Source: an uncultured Bacilli bacterium (GTDB lineage Bacteria > Bacillota_I > Bacilli_A > RF39 > UBA660). From it: a stretch of 31,578 bases of DNA. Location of the stretch: NCBI GenBank assembly GCA_934095825.1, contig CAKOKQ010000016.1:1-31578 (forward strand), in the 5' to 3' direction. Positions 1 through 9,227 of the stretch are shown here, one piece after another; position 1 is the stretch's first letter, and each line of letters opens with the position of its first letter. Made by a program: the position numbers and the translations under genes. A model generated the notes under the pieces. The model had not been told where the DNA came from. It did no database searches and saw only the letters and a program-made list of their open reading frames with translations.

Positions 1-60
1 TGATTTTCTTCTTAATTATTTTAATCATATCACATCACACCTTTCTTTGCAATAACGCAC

Positions 61-86
61 AAAAAAATCAACTATTACTAGTTGAC
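61..86 (-). terminator. Rho-independent terminator after tRNA-Gly
   Basis: Read on the minus strand, TCAACT and AGTTGA form a 6-bp stem around a 6-base loop, followed by seven T. It lies about 40 bases beyond the 3' end of the tRNA and would end its transcript. Confidence 0.7.
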
Positions 87-126
87 TTAATCATTAACGT
101 CACATTGGTGCGACGATTTTATCTTA

Positions 127-200
127 TGGAGCAGATGAGGAGAATCGAACTCCCGTTATCAGCTTGGAAGGCTGAAGCTCTACCATTAAACTACATCTGC
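127..200 (-). tRNA. tRNA-Gly (anticodon UCC), CCA encoded
   Basis: The minus strand folds as a 74-base cloverleaf: acceptor GCAGATG pairs with CATCTGC, followed by discriminator T and an encoded CCA. The anticodon loop CTTCCAA gives anticodon TCC, which reads glycine GGA and GGG. The T arm contains GTTCGATTC. No other tRNA is adjacent. Encoded CCA is usual for Bacillota. Confidence 0.95.
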
Positions 201-254
201 ATAAGTAAGCAATATAAATATATCATAAATATTTCATATTGCCAAGTCCTTTTT

Positions 255-3242
255 TTAACTTTTTTGCCCAAATAAGGCAATTATTTTATCCCAATCCCTT
301 AAAATATCCATTTTAATATCATTTTTAAATAATCCATTATAATTATATGTTAAATCATCAAAATAATTATCAATCGTGTAGGGAATAATAAACATTAATT
401 TATCAATTACTTCTTTACTTAATTTAATTTCTTTTGTTAAATTAACCTTACTAAAAATCTTTTTAAATTTATCTAAATACATCTTATGTTTAATCAAAAC
501 AATGTCATCATCACTAGCTTTTATGGGGATAATATATGCCTTTAAGCCATTAATATATTCATCTTTAAAGTTCGATTTAACAATATCTGTTCCAATATAC
601 TTATTAGCAATCCCTTTAAAATAATTAATAATATTAATTGTCTCTAAATAAATTTTACTATAGTTTTTTAACTCTAAATCGTTGGTTAAATTAATAATAC
701 TAATGTAATCAAGCCCTAAGCTTATCTTATTGACATTAACTTTACCGTTAAAATTCGTAATTGTTACTTTATATCTGTTTAAACTTTCCAGTGTTTCTTT
801 ATCAATCTCAATACTAGGAACTATCCCATAAGCTAAATAATTTAGTAAAATAATCTTATCCGCATTACTAAACCTTTTTAAAATACCCTTTAACTTATTA
901 TTAATCTTCGTTAGTTTTATTTTTTCCGTATGCTCATACTTAATAATTTCATAGTAAGCCGGTCTTGTAAATCCTAAATTACTAATGATATCACTAATTG
1001 ATGCTCCTTCTAAGAACGGTTTAATCATTTTATCTAAAGTAATATCTAGTTTATAATTATAACGACTTAAATAATCTTCTAAAATATTTTTTAAATTACT
1101 ATTATCTTTAATAAACCAATTAGAATAAGCCTTACCATCTTTAAGAAAATCCGCTAAAACATTTAACTTCTTTAATTTAATAAACTCTTTGGTATACTTT
1201 TCTTGATAAGCATAATATAAGTTATCTTTTAAACGATAATTTTGATATTTAACTCTTAAAAATCTTTTAGCATACAGCCTCATCTGATATTCTTCTAAAT
1301 AATTATTATAATTAGTTAAGAATACTTTTATTGTCTTACCTGCATTTTCTTTACTAATTTTTAAGTATTCTAAATAACTTTTTAATACTTCTTTAGTACT
1401 GGTAATATTAGAATATCCATTACTATTCATTTTATTAATTAAATCAATTAATACAGGATTTTTAAAATCCTTCTTGGCTATGATATTAAATATATTTTCA
1501 ACATCAATTTGGTCATTAAAATTATTAAAGAAGTAAGAAACATAAAAGTTTCCAATTTTGTTTACTTCATTTAGACTATTATTTTGATTACCGTTTTCAT
1601 ATAACTCTTTAGTCTTAGTAAGTCCTAAAATATGGTAAGCGGCTACAATACTTTTAAAACTTTCTAAGTCATTAATACTGCATTCCAAAGTAGTATTACC
1701 TCTAATTAAAATTAAATCATATAAATATTTAATGGCTTCTTGATCTTCTTTAGTTAAGAAAATCTTAATTCCTAATATCTCTTTTAAAGTAAATTCGTTA
1801 AATAATAAATCATAACGAATATTATCATAATTAATAACTTTATTTAAATAATACTTAATTTCATCTAAGCGTAAAACTTTAAGAAGTTTAGGGGTATCAG
1901 TATAAATATTTAACTTACTATTAATTAGAATATTTACAATATCATAAGTCTTTAATTTCGTATAAATATAAGGCAAATTTAAATATTCTTTAACTTCTAA
2001 TGGACTAATTAAATTAAACATTGTATTTAACATTTTATTATCAGAAATATTAACTAGAGCCGGAGAATCTAAATAACCAGTAATAAAAATTTTATCATAG
2101 GCTCTTAAAGTGACATTAATACTTTTCATCTTACTTAAAATAGTAACATTTTGGAGCATATTAAAGACATTAGGAAAAGTCATTTTATTTAAGATAGCTT
2201 CTAAATAATTATCAGGTAAGTTATTAAGAAAATTTTGATTACGCAAAAGACTTACCCTTTCATCTTCACTAAATTTATTATTAACTAAATGCACTAAAGT
2301 ATCATAATGAAGTTTAAGTAAATAAGTATAATTATTTTTAAATAATTCTAAAACTTTATCATCAGGACTATATAAGTAAATCGAATTATTTAAAGCTTTA
2401 TCTAAATAATCTTTAGTTAGATATTTGGAATTATTATTAGCAAGCATATTTAACTCTTTAACTGTACTGTTTAAATTCTTAGAAAAGTTATGGGTAAGTA
2501 GGGAAGCTAAGTAATCTTTTGAAACTAATTTAATAGTTAATTCGGGATTTAGTTTAGCTAAAATAGTGGGGGTTATATTTAAACCTTTAATTAAAGTATC
2601 GGTATCTAAATTATAAAGAGTAATACTATAATTTTTTGCATATCTTATTATTCCAGAGTTGATTAACTTATTTAAATCACTACCAAGATAATAATATTTA
2701 TTGATATAGTTGGTAATTATTTCACTACTCATTTTTGAAAATAGGTCTTTTTTAGTTATTAAGTCTTTAGGTAAGTCATTTAAAAGAAGCGCGTTTTCGG
2801 GTATTTTGGGGATAATAGGATTTACTAATTTTTCTAACATATCTTTTTTATTATTAATAGTATAATTAATTCTTTTAATATCAAGATTAGATAAGAAGTT
2901 TTTACTGTCTAAATAGGCTAACTTACTAGGTAAAGTTAATTTATTCCAAAGACCTAAAGTCTGGTAGTAGGGGATATCCAGATTTAAAAGGGTGAATTTT
3001 TCCTTAGTTGATAATTCTAATCTTTTAATAATTATTGATAAATAACGGTCAAAAGCGTAAGCATTATTATTACTTCTAATTTGTTCTAACTTTTTTAAGA
3101 AAGCTATTTTATCAGGACTATTATTAATTGTTGTGATAATACGGTTTAAATTAGTTTTTAAGTCCTCACTTAAATTATTATCCGTATAAAGAGCATAGGT
3201 TAAAATTTCTTCCAAAAGCGTTTTTGTATTTTCCATATCCAT
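255..3242 (-). CDS. Very large Leu/Asn/Lys-rich cytosolic protein of unknown function
   Basis: I do not recognise this 995-residue protein. It has no signal peptide and no clear membrane segment. Nearly the whole length looks helical and is rich in Leu, Asn, Lys, Ile and Tyr. Residues about 100-480 recur as short units of the type 'L..L....L..KL', which suggests an alpha-solenoid, but no repeat is clean enough to name. Around residues 775-795 there is a helix-turn-helix-like stretch (GASISDIISNLGFTRPAYYE). Three in-frame ATGs lie at 3251, 3242 and 3236. The AAGGA at 3253-3257 is 1, 10 and 16 bases from them, so 3242 is preferred. Codon choice resembles the housekeeping genes, which speaks against recent transfer. 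It may be a lineage-specific protein. Confidence 0.75.
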   Translation of the reverse strand: MDMENTKTLLEEILTYALYTDNNLSEDLKTNLNRIITTINNSPDKIAFLKKLEQIRSNNNAYAFDRYLSIIIKRLELSTKEKFTLLNLDIPYYQTLGLWNKLTLPSKLAYLDSKNFLSNLDIKRINYTINNKKDMLEKLVNPIIPKIPENALLLNDLPKDLITKKDLFSKMSSEIITNYINKYYYLGSDLNKLINSGIIRYAKNYSITLYNLDTDTLIKGLNITPTILAKLNPELTIKLVSKDYLASLLTHNFSKNLNSTVKELNMLANNNSKYLTKDYLDKALNNSIYLYSPDDKVLELFKNNYTYLLKLHYDTLVHLVNNKFSEDERVSLLRNQNFLNNLPDNYLEAILNKMTFPNVFNMLQNVTILSKMKSINVTLRAYDKIFITGYLDSPALVNISDNKMLNTMFNLISPLEVKEYLNLPYIYTKLKTYDIVNILINSKLNIYTDTPKLLKVLRLDEIKYYLNKVINYDNIRYDLLFNEFTLKEILGIKIFLTKEDQEAIKYLYDLILIRGNTTLECSINDLESFKSIVAAYHILGLTKTKELYENGNQNNSLNEVNKIGNFYVSYFFNNFNDQIDVENIFNIIAKKDFKNPVLIDLINKMNSNGYSNITSTKEVLKSYLEYLKISKENAGKTIKVFLTNYNNYLEEYQMRLYAKRFLRVKYQNYRLKDNLYYAYQEKYTKEFIKLKKLNVLADFLKDGKAYSNWFIKDNSNLKNILEDYLSRYNYKLDITLDKMIKPFLEGASISDIISNLGFTRPAYYEIIKYEHTEKIKLTKINNKLKGILKRFSNADKIILLNYLAYGIVPSIEIDKETLESLNRYKVTITNFNGKVNVNKISLGLDYISIINLTNDLELKNYSKIYLETINIINYFKGIANKYIGTDIVKSNFKDEYINGLKAYIIPIKASDDDIVLIKHKMYLDKFKKIFSKVNLTKEIKLSKEVIDKLMFIIPYTIDNYFDDLTYNYNGLFKNDIKMDILRDWDKIIALFGQKS

Positions 3243-3272
3243 AATTATCATATCCTTATATTATCTATACCC

Positions 3273-3284
3273 ATTATAGCAAGA
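3273..3284 (-). promoter_or_regulatory. Extended -10 promoter of the 995-residue gene
   Basis: The minus strand reads TTGCTATAAT, a perfect TATAAT at 3278-3273 preceded by TG one base upstream. No good -35 is visible in the T-rich stretch before it. Transcription would start about 20 bases before the ATG. Confidence 0.55.
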
Positions 3285-3295
3285 AAAAAACTATA

Positions 3296-3334
3296 AAAAA
3301 AGCCTCATATCACTAGAATACGGGCTTTTAAGTT
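3296..3334 (-). terminator. Terminator of the sortase gene
   Basis: On the minus strand, AGCC and GGCT, extended inward by CGTAT/ATATG with one bulged A, form a hairpin followed by a run of T. It lies about 30 bases after the sortase stop codon. Confidence 0.75.
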
Positions 3335-3363
3335 AATTTTTTTCTCGTTTTTGAAGATTTTTA

Positions 3364-5067
3364 TTAATTTTCTTTAAGTAAGTCTTTTCTTAATACCGCG
3401 TGAACAACAAAACGCTCCGAAGTATTTGCACAGGTTGATAAAGTTAAAATTTTATCATCGGCGGTAATTGTAATATCATTTTTAAATACTGAACGACTAC
3501 GAATTAAATTAATAAAGTTAAAGAATTCTTCTTGATTATTAAAGTTAGTTTGTAAGTAATCATCAGTTACGGGAATGGTGTAAGCTGAGAAAACTTCCCA
3601 CTTCATTTCGGCATTAATATCATTATAAGTAATTAAGTTATCCTTAACATTTTGATACCAATTCTTTTTCGTAACCTGACTTAAAGTGCCAAACATTGTC
3701 TTACTGTAATAACGATTATGAGCAAAAATAATAGTATTTTGATCTAAAATAGTACTAGAGTTTGCATAATTTAAGAAAACCCAACCATTAAAATCACGCT
3801 TCTTATTGAAATTATGTTTTAAATAATAATCATTATCAGTAGCTTGAACAATTGGATAATCAATAGTAGTATTGGGAACATTTAACCAGCCAACAGTATC
3901 ACTATTTAAATCCTTTAAAGCCATAATTACGGGATTTTGTTCTTCTTTTTTGACAGGAGTAGGAGCCGTGTTGTCATCAGGATTTTCAGGATTACTTGGA
4001 GTTTCGTTATTATCAGGAATTTGGGTGCTACCATTTTCATCTGGAGTCTCATTATTACTAGGCTTGTTATCTGTTGGGTTCTCCTTAGAATTATCATCAG
4101 TATTATTATTGCTATCTTTAATCTTGGTATCTAAATACTCCGTAATATTATCTTTAATAGCATTAACATTTTCTAAAGACTTCTTATTATTATAAAAAAC
4201 AAAAGCAAAAGCCATAAAAGAAAGTAAGATGATGATAAGACAGCAAGATTTTATTGTTGTGGCAATCAATTGTTTAATATAATTAGATTCAATATATTCA
4301 CTAGAGTAAGCTAAAATAATATTAATATGTTGTTTTTTATTTTCCTTTTTTATCGTTTTAATTCTTTCAATAATATCTTTATCCGTAATATTATCATGAA
4401 TAGCAATCGTTATATTTTTAATTTTTAACTCTTTTAATAAATCAATTAAAGAAAGTAAATCAGTTGTTAAGAAACGATATAATTCAATCGTTTTTAAATA
4501 TTTATTAATCTTAAAGAAAGTCTTTAAATCATTATAGTCATTAGCAACTATGGGACACATTAACTTAATTGTTTTAGCATAAAAGATAGCTGAATAGTTA
4601 TTTAAGTCATTATTAGCCATAAATTGGGAAGAAAATAAAACCTCTTGCTTAGAAATAACCTTGATATTATCTTTATCAAAAGTTTCAATTAAATAAGTAG
4701 GAATCGATAAACACTCAACTTCTTTTAAAGAATTAATTTTCTTTATAGCCTCATATGCTTCATAAGTAAAATTTTCATTAGTATTCATTAAAACCTTATT
4801 TATAGGGATATTTTTAAAACAAGGAGCAACGGTACTAATAACAGTCATATCGTTTGCGATGATTAAATTAGTTTTCTTTTCTACACATATTTCTTTTAAG
4901 AAACCACTAACTAATTTTTGATTTTTAGCAATATAATCAAGAGAAAATAAGAGCTTTTCATTACTAATAATGTTTGTATTTAAAAGGGTTTTATCTAAGT
5001 TTTTCTCTTTTACAACTAAATATATTTTTAAAGTTTGATTTTTAAATTCAATTTCTATTTTTTGCAT
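3364..5067 (-). CDS. Membrane sortase, class B-like, with a 270-residue cytosolic N-terminal domain
   Basis: This 567-residue protein has three parts. Residues 1-270 have no signal peptide and look cytosolic, with mixed alpha/beta character and no family I recognise. Residues 273-292 form one membrane helix. Residues 295-378 are an Asn/Pro/Asp/Thr linker, and residues 380-567 are a sortase domain. The catalytic residues are visible: His450 in FAHNR, Cys546 in LTLSTC and Arg552 in SERF. The sequence between them (WLNVPNTTIDYPIVQ, MFGTL) is that of class B-type sortases. Topology would be N-in, C-out, placing the catalytic domain outside the membrane. Sortases covalently attach surface proteins to peptidoglycan. 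The likely substrate is the NPETG protein encoded divergently next door. A GAGG ribosome site lies 5-6 bases before ATG. The N-terminal domain is the odd part; typical sortases have only a short tail before the membrane helix. Confidence 0.9.
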   Translation of the reverse strand: MQKIEIEFKNQTLKIYLVVKEKNLDKTLLNTNIISNEKLLFSLDYIAKNQKLVSGFLKEICVEKKTNLIIANDMTVISTVAPCFKNIPINKVLMNTNENFTYEAYEAIKKINSLKEVECLSIPTYLIETFDKDNIKVISKQEVLFSSQFMANNDLNNYSAIFYAKTIKLMCPIVANDYNDLKTFFKINKYLKTIELYRFLTTDLLSLIDLLKELKIKNITIAIHDNITDKDIIERIKTIKKENKKQHINIILAYSSEYIESNYIKQLIATTIKSCCLIIILLSFMAFAFVFYNNKKSLENVNAIKDNITEYLDTKIKDSNNNTDDNSKENPTDNKPSNNETPDENGSTQIPDNNETPSNPENPDDNTAPTPVKKEEQNPVIMALKDLNSDTVGWLNVPNTTIDYPIVQATDNDYYLKHNFNKKRDFNGWVFLNYANSSTILDQNTIIFAHNRYYSKTMFGTLSQVTKKNWYQNVKDNLITYNDINAEMKWEVFSAYTIPVTDDYLQTNFNNQEEFFNFINLIRSRSVFKNDITITADDKILTLSTCANTSERFVVHAVLRKDLLKEN

Positions 5068-5158
5068 AATAACCTCGCCAATTTTATAAATTACAATACA
5101 ATAATATCATAGTTTGTAATATTTTTGGAAATAATGTCTTAAAGTAATTTACTTTTTT

Positions 5159-5189
5159 TTGAAAATTTGATATCATAAAAATGTAAAAT
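5159..5189 (+). promoter_or_regulatory. Probable promoter of the NPETG surface protein gene
   Basis: TTGAAA at 5159-5164 and TAAAAT at 5184-5189 are 19 bases apart, slightly long. The -10 is directly preceded by TG. The region between the two divergent start codons is only about 150 bases, so promoters for both genes must lie here; the minus-strand one is not clear. Confidence 0.45.
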
Positions 5190-5219
5190 AAGGGAAAGAT
5201 AAATGTGAGAGGTAAATTT

Positions 5220-5906
5220 ATGAAAAAAATTAATAAGTTATTTGCTGCCGCTTTAGTCGGCGTAGTAGGGGTTCTTGGAATTGGAGTTGTTCATGCTGCT
5301 GATTTGAATGCGGGACCAGTTACTGTAAAGTGTAATAATTCAAAACTAGCAATTGGGGCATCCACTGTTTGTGATGTTATCATTACACCATCTGAAGATT
5401 TAACTGATACAGCTACTACTGTTAATAAAGCATTCATATCTATGTCGCAGTCAGAATATATTACGGCAAGTAGTATAACTGCAAATGAAGCTGCTGGTTT
5501 TAAAATTGAAAGTGGCGCTGATACAAGCGATAAAGCTAAAGAGCGTACTGTTCAATTAGGTTTTAGTGGTAAATTAACTAAAGGTGTACAAACTAAAATT
5601 ATGTCATTTACATTAAAGTTAGAAGAAGCTGCTTCTAAGTTACCAGAAGGTAATTGTGCTGAACTTTGTGTAAGTGGCGTTATGTTTGATGTTACATCAG
5701 CAAAAGGAACAATTGCTAAAGCCGTTGTAGGTGATACTGGTAAAGCTTGTCCAAACATTATTATTACAGAGCAAAAATGTGAGGGTAAAGGTTGTAATCC
5801 GGAAACTGGCGAATTTATGAACTATGCTATTATTGCTGGTGTTGCTGGTGTTTCTTTAGTGGCTATTGCTGTTGTTACTAAAAAGAAAAAATTCTATACT
5901 GTTTAG
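5220..5906 (+). CDS. Small secreted surface protein with NPETG sorting signal
   Basis: The 228-residue precursor starts with a classic signal peptide (MKKINK, a hydrophobic stretch, cleavage probably after HA near residue 26). The body is rich in Thr, Ser, Ala and Val, looks like a beta-sandwich resembling cohesin-type domains, and holds several cysteines. The C-terminus is a textbook sorting signal: NPETG at residues 193-197, then a hydrophobic helix, then KKKK. NPxTG-type motifs are typical substrates of class B sortases. The divergent sortase is the obvious partner. A GTG 15 bases upstream is in frame, but AGAGG at 5208-5212 is about 7 bases from the ATG at 5220, and MKKINK is the normal beginning of a signal peptide. 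The function of the mature protein is unknown. Confidence 0.9.
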   Translation: MKKINKLFAAALVGVVGVLGIGVVHAADLNAGPVTVKCNNSKLAIGASTVCDVIITPSEDLTDTATTVNKAFISMSQSEYITASSITANEAAGFKIESGADTSDKAKERTVQLGFSGKLTKGVQTKIMSFTLKLEEAASKLPEGNCAELCVSGVMFDVTSAKGTIAKAVVGDTGKACPNIIITEQKCEGKGCNPETGEFMNYAIIAGVAGVSLVAIAVVTKKKKFYTV

Positions 5907-5917
5907 TTTAGACTTTG

Positions 5918-5940
5918 GAGACTACGGTCTCTTTTTATTT
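5918..5940 (+). terminator. Terminator with TACG tetraloop
   Basis: GAGAC, the tetraloop TACG, GTCTC and then TTTTTATTTT form a compact terminator 12 bases after the surface protein stop. Confidence 0.9.
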
Positions 5941-5966
5941 TGCTTACAACTTGTTTAATAAAAAAA

Positions 5967-5994
5967 TTAGTATGGGTAATTTAGTATGGATAAT
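5967..5994 (+). repeat. Two tandem 14-mers upstream of the ABC transporter gene
   Basis: TTAGTATGGGTAAT is followed directly by TTAGTATGGATAAT, differing at one base. It lies about 180 bases before the transporter ATG. Two adjacent direct copies could be a binding site for a regulator of the exporter; that is inference. Confidence 0.5.
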
Positions 5995-6135
5995 ATAGTA
6001 AAAAAAAGACTTGAAAATTTATTTAAAGTAAATAAATGACAATAAATTTAACTTTTTTGAAGAAATTTAGCAATTTTTGAAGGAAATTAGGGGGTAGGCG
6101 GTAATATATATAATTAGAGGGATAAATTTTAATTT

Positions 6136-6155
6136 ACTATAATTTATAGTATAAT
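6136..6155 (+). promoter_or_regulatory. Promoter and palindromic operator of the ABC transporter
   Basis: A perfect 15-base palindrome ACTATAATTTATAGT at 6136-6150 contains one TATAAT (6138-6143) and runs into a second (6150-6155). A repressor bound here would cover either -10. The -35 for the second would be the weak TTTTAA at 6127-6132, 17 bases away. GGAGG lies just before the ATG at 6171. Confidence 0.5.
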
Positions 6156-6170
6156 AAAGATGGAGGATTT

Positions 6171-8435
6171 ATGTTAAGTGTAAAAAAAATATATAAAAGT
6201 TATGGTACTAAAGATAATAAATATCCAGTTTTAAAAGATATTAATTTAAACTTTCGTGCTAATGAGTTTGTGGCTATCTTAGGACCATCTGGTTCGGGGA
6301 AAACTACTTTATTAAATATTTTAGGAGGGCTTGATCGTTATGATGAAGGAGATTTAATAATTAATGGGAAGTCGACTAAGCAATTTAAAGAGAGTAATTG
6401 GGATAGTTATCGTAATAAATCGATTGGTTTTGTTTTTCAAAGTTATAATTTAATTAGTCATATTTCGATATTAAGTAATGTCGAGATGGGACTTACTTTA
6501 TGTAATGTTACTAAAAGTGAAGCTAAGAAAAGAGCAATTGAGGCTTTAGAAAAAGTTGGGTTAAAAGACCATATTCATAAGAAACCTAATCAGTTAAGTG
6601 GGGGGCAAATGCAGAGGGTTGCCATTGCCAGAGCCTTAGTTAATAATCCTGATATTATTTTAGCCGATGAACCAACGGGAGCCTTAGATTCTAAAACTAG
6701 TACGCAAATTATGGAGTTAATTAAAGAAATTTCTAAGGATAAATTAGTTATTATGGTAACTCATAACGATACCCTAGCTGATATCTATGCAAGTCGAATA
6801 ATTAAGTTAAGTGATGGCAAAATTGTTAGTGATTCTAATCCCTATAATGCTAAAGAAGAAAATGCTGAATATAGCTTAAAAAGAACTAAAATGAGTTTTT
6901 TCACCGCTTTAGGTTTATCTTTAAATAATATTAAAACCAAGAAGGGCAGGACCTTGCTTACTAGTTTTGCGGCTTCTATTGGGATTATTGGTATATCTTT
7001 AGTTTTAGCCCTTTCTAATGGTTTTCAAAAACAAATTGATAACTTTGAAAGAGATACTTTATCTAATATGCCTATTTCCATCCTGAAAGATGGTATTGAT
7101 ATAAAAGAGGCCATTACTACTTCAACTACTAATGACTTAGAAGAATATCCCTTTGATAATATAATTAGAAAAGAAAAAGATGTCCAAACGATAAGTCACG
7201 CTAATAAGATAGATGCTAAATATATAGCTTATTTAAATAATATTGATAGTTCCTATCTTAGTGGGATATCTTATGGTCGCTATACTAATATGAATTTATT
7301 AATAAAAAATAATGAGGAAGTAGTGCCTTTTCTTTACCAATTATCACCAATTCCTGAAACTAAAGATGGTAAGGTTGATTCTTTAGTAACTAATAATTAT
7401 GATTTACTAGCTGGTAAGTTACCTGAGGCGAGTAATGAATTAATGTTAATAGTAGATTCTTATAATAAGATATCAGCTGATCTTTACAATCTTTTAGGCC
7501 TTACAGACTCTAGTACTTTTAATGATGTTTTAAATAAAGAAATTAAATTAATAAATAATAATGAATATTATACTGAATTTAATAATATTTATATTGGTAA
7601 TACTGACTATACTTCGATGTATGATAATAATAATAATATAACTTTAAAAATAGTAGGTATTATAAGAGGTAAAAAAGATAATCAATTTAGTGAAATGGCT
7701 GGAACTGGGTTAAGTTATAAAGATTCTTTATTAAAGGAATATATTAATAAAAATAAAGAATCAGCTATTGTAAAAAAGCAAGAAGAAGTAGATTACAATG
7801 TTTTAAGTGGTCAAAAGTTTGATGAATCAATTACTAAAGAAATGATTTTAAGTACTTTAGGAGGTAATGATATTCCTTTTAGTATTCAATTGTATCCTAA
7901 AGATTTTAATAGTAAAGATAAAATAACCGAATATTTAGATAAGTATAATGAGACTAAGCAAGATGAAGATAAAATAGTTTATACTGATTATGCTAGTACG
8001 GTAACTGAGCTTTCTAGTGGTATTATGAATGGTATTACTATGATTTTAATAGGTTTTTCTTCGGTATCGTTAATTGTTTCTTCTATTATGATTAGTATTA
8101 TTACTTATATTAGTGTTTTAGAAAGAACTAAAGAAATTGGTATTTTAAGAAGTCTAGGGGCTCGTAAGAAGGATATATCAAGAGTATTTAATGCTGAAAC
8201 TTGTATTATTGGCTTTGTTTCTGGGGTTATGGGTGTAGGGATTGCTTATCTTTTAACTTTTCCAATTAATATTGTAATTAAAAATGCTACGAATTTAAGT
8301 AATGTTGCCCTTTTAAGTGTTAATCATGTTATTGTAATGATTACAATAAGTATTGTAATAACAATGATTGGGGGATTAATACCAGCTAAAATGGCTAGTA
8401 AAAAAGATCCTGTAGTAGCGTTAAGGACAGAGTAA
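6171..8435 (+). CDS. MacB-type ABC exporter, fused ATPase and FtsX-like permease
   Basis: The 754-residue protein has an N-terminal ABC ATPase: Walker A GPSGSGKT at 38-45, signature LSGGQ at 142-146, Walker B IILADE at 162-167, and the switch His in MVTHN. A permease half follows: membrane helix near 257-281, a large extracytoplasmic domain of about 330 residues, then three helices in the last 145 residues, ending in the usual cytosolic tail. This is the MacB/LolCDE/FtsX superfamily, whose members move peptides, antibiotics or lipoproteins out of or within the envelope using mechanical force. The substrate cannot be read from the sequence. The fused order, ATPase first, is common in Bacillota exporters of antimicrobial peptides. 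The HAD gene starts one base after its stop, so the two are co-transcribed. Confidence 0.93.
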   Translation: MLSVKKIYKSYGTKDNKYPVLKDINLNFRANEFVAILGPSGSGKTTLLNILGGLDRYDEGDLIINGKSTKQFKESNWDSYRNKSIGFVFQSYNLISHISILSNVEMGLTLCNVTKSEAKKRAIEALEKVGLKDHIHKKPNQLSGGQMQRVAIARALVNNPDIILADEPTGALDSKTSTQIMELIKEISKDKLVIMVTHNDTLADIYASRIIKLSDGKIVSDSNPYNAKEENAEYSLKRTKMSFFTALGLSLNNIKTKKGRTLLTSFAASIGIIGISLVLALSNGFQKQIDNFERDTLSNMPISILKDGIDIKEAITTSTTNDLEEYPFDNIIRKEKDVQTISHANKIDAKYIAYLNNIDSSYLSGISYGRYTNMNLLIKNNEEVVPFLYQLSPIPETKDGKVDSLVTNNYDLLAGKLPEASNELMLIVDSYNKISADLYNLLGLTDSSTFNDVLNKEIKLINNNEYYTEFNNIYIGNTDYTSMYDNNNNITLKIVGIIRGKKDNQFSEMAGTGLSYKDSLLKEYINKNKESAIVKKQEEVDYNVLSGQKFDESITKEMILSTLGGNDIPFSIQLYPKDFNSKDKITEYLDKYNETKQDEDKIVYTDYASTVTELSSGIMNGITMILIGFSSVSLIVSSIMISIITYISVLERTKEIGILRSLGARKKDISRVFNAETCIIGFVSGVMGVGIAYLLTFPINIVIKNATNLSNVALLSVNHVIVMITISIVITMIGGLIPAKMASKKDPVVALRTE

Positions 8436-8436
8436 G

Positions 8437-9060
8437 ATGATAAAGAATATTGTTTTTGATATTGGTAATGTTATTTTAAACTTTGATATTAAAAGAGTTT
8501 TAAAGGAATATACGAGTGATTCTAATACAAGAAAATTTATTTTAGATAATATTATTAATTCTCCTGAGTGGTTAGGCAATGCCTTAATAGATACTGGGTA
8601 TTTAAAAGTAGAGGACGCTATTAAAATTGTTTGTGATCGAACTAATCATATAAATGATAAGGTGATTATTGATTTTTGGACAACCTATCTTAATTATGCC
8701 TATATAGATAAGAAATTGTTAGAGTTAATTATAAAGTTAAAAGAAAATGGTTATCATATTTATCTATTATCTAATATTAATCCTTATACATATAACTATA
8801 TTTTAGAAAAATCTAATTTATTTGATATAGTAGATGGTTATATTTTATCTTACCAAATTCATATGATAAAACCATATCAAGGAATATATTATGAGCTAAT
8901 TAAAAAGTTTTATTTAAATCCTAAAGAAACTTTATTTATTGATGATAATTTAAATAATATTAAAACTGCTATTCTTTTAAATATAAAAGGTATAAAAGTA
9001 AAACCTGATAATTATCAAGATATTGAAGATAAATTGAAAAAGAATAATATTAAATTTTAA
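8437..9060 (+). CDS. HAD-superfamily phosphatase, YihX-like
   Basis: The 207-residue protein shows HAD motif I as FDIGNVILNFD with nucleophile Asp8, motif II as LLSN, motif III Lys in MIKPYQGIY, and motif IV as FIDDN. Motif I reads D-x-G where most HAD phosphatases have D-x-D; this variant is typical of YihX-type enzymes, which dephosphorylate sugar phosphates such as glucose 1-phosphate. The substrate here is not certain. It is translated directly after the ABC exporter and has no promoter of its own. Confidence 0.88.
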   Translation: MIKNIVFDIGNVILNFDIKRVLKEYTSDSNTRKFILDNIINSPEWLGNALIDTGYLKVEDAIKIVCDRTNHINDKVIIDFWTTYLNYAYIDKKLLELIIKLKENGYHIYLLSNINPYTYNYILEKSNLFDIVDGYILSYQIHMIKPYQGIYYELIKKFYLNPKETLFIDDNLNNIKTAILLNIKGIKVKPDNYQDIEDKLKKNNIKF

Positions 9061-9064
9061 AAGG

Positions 9065-9102
9065 AAAAGTAGGTTATCAAAACCAGTTTTAATTTATACC
9101 TT
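9065..9102 (+). repeat. Left copy of a 38-bp near-direct repeat flanking the surface-protein cassette
   Basis: This stretch, starting AAAAGTAGGT, matches 11711-11748 at 33 of 38 positions in the same orientation. The right copy is the intact terminator of the methyltransferase gene. In this left copy the stem is broken (GTAGGT faces ACCAGT), so it is probably a poor terminator. Confidence 0.6.
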
Positions 9103-9176
9103 ATTATTATACAATTTATAAGAAAGTAACTAGTAAGTATTTCTTACTAGTTCAGAAATTAATTAAATAAAATATA

Positions 9177-9220
9177 AAAAAGCACTAGAAAGAGATTAAC
9201 ATATTTCTAGTGTTTTTGAA
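9177..9220. terminator. Bidirectional terminator between the HAD gene and the surface-protein gene
   Basis: CACTAGAAA and TTTCTAGTG form a perfect 9-bp stem with a 12-base loop. It is flanked by A-rich sequence on one side and T-rich on the other, so it works in both directions and serves both convergent genes. Confidence 0.85.
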
Positions 9221-9227
9221 TGTCTTA

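Noticed and set aside
3872..4195. Open frames on the plus strand opposite the sortase linker
   Set aside because: They mirror the repetitive linker of the minus-strand sortase gene, lack ribosome sites, and their products are low-complexity.
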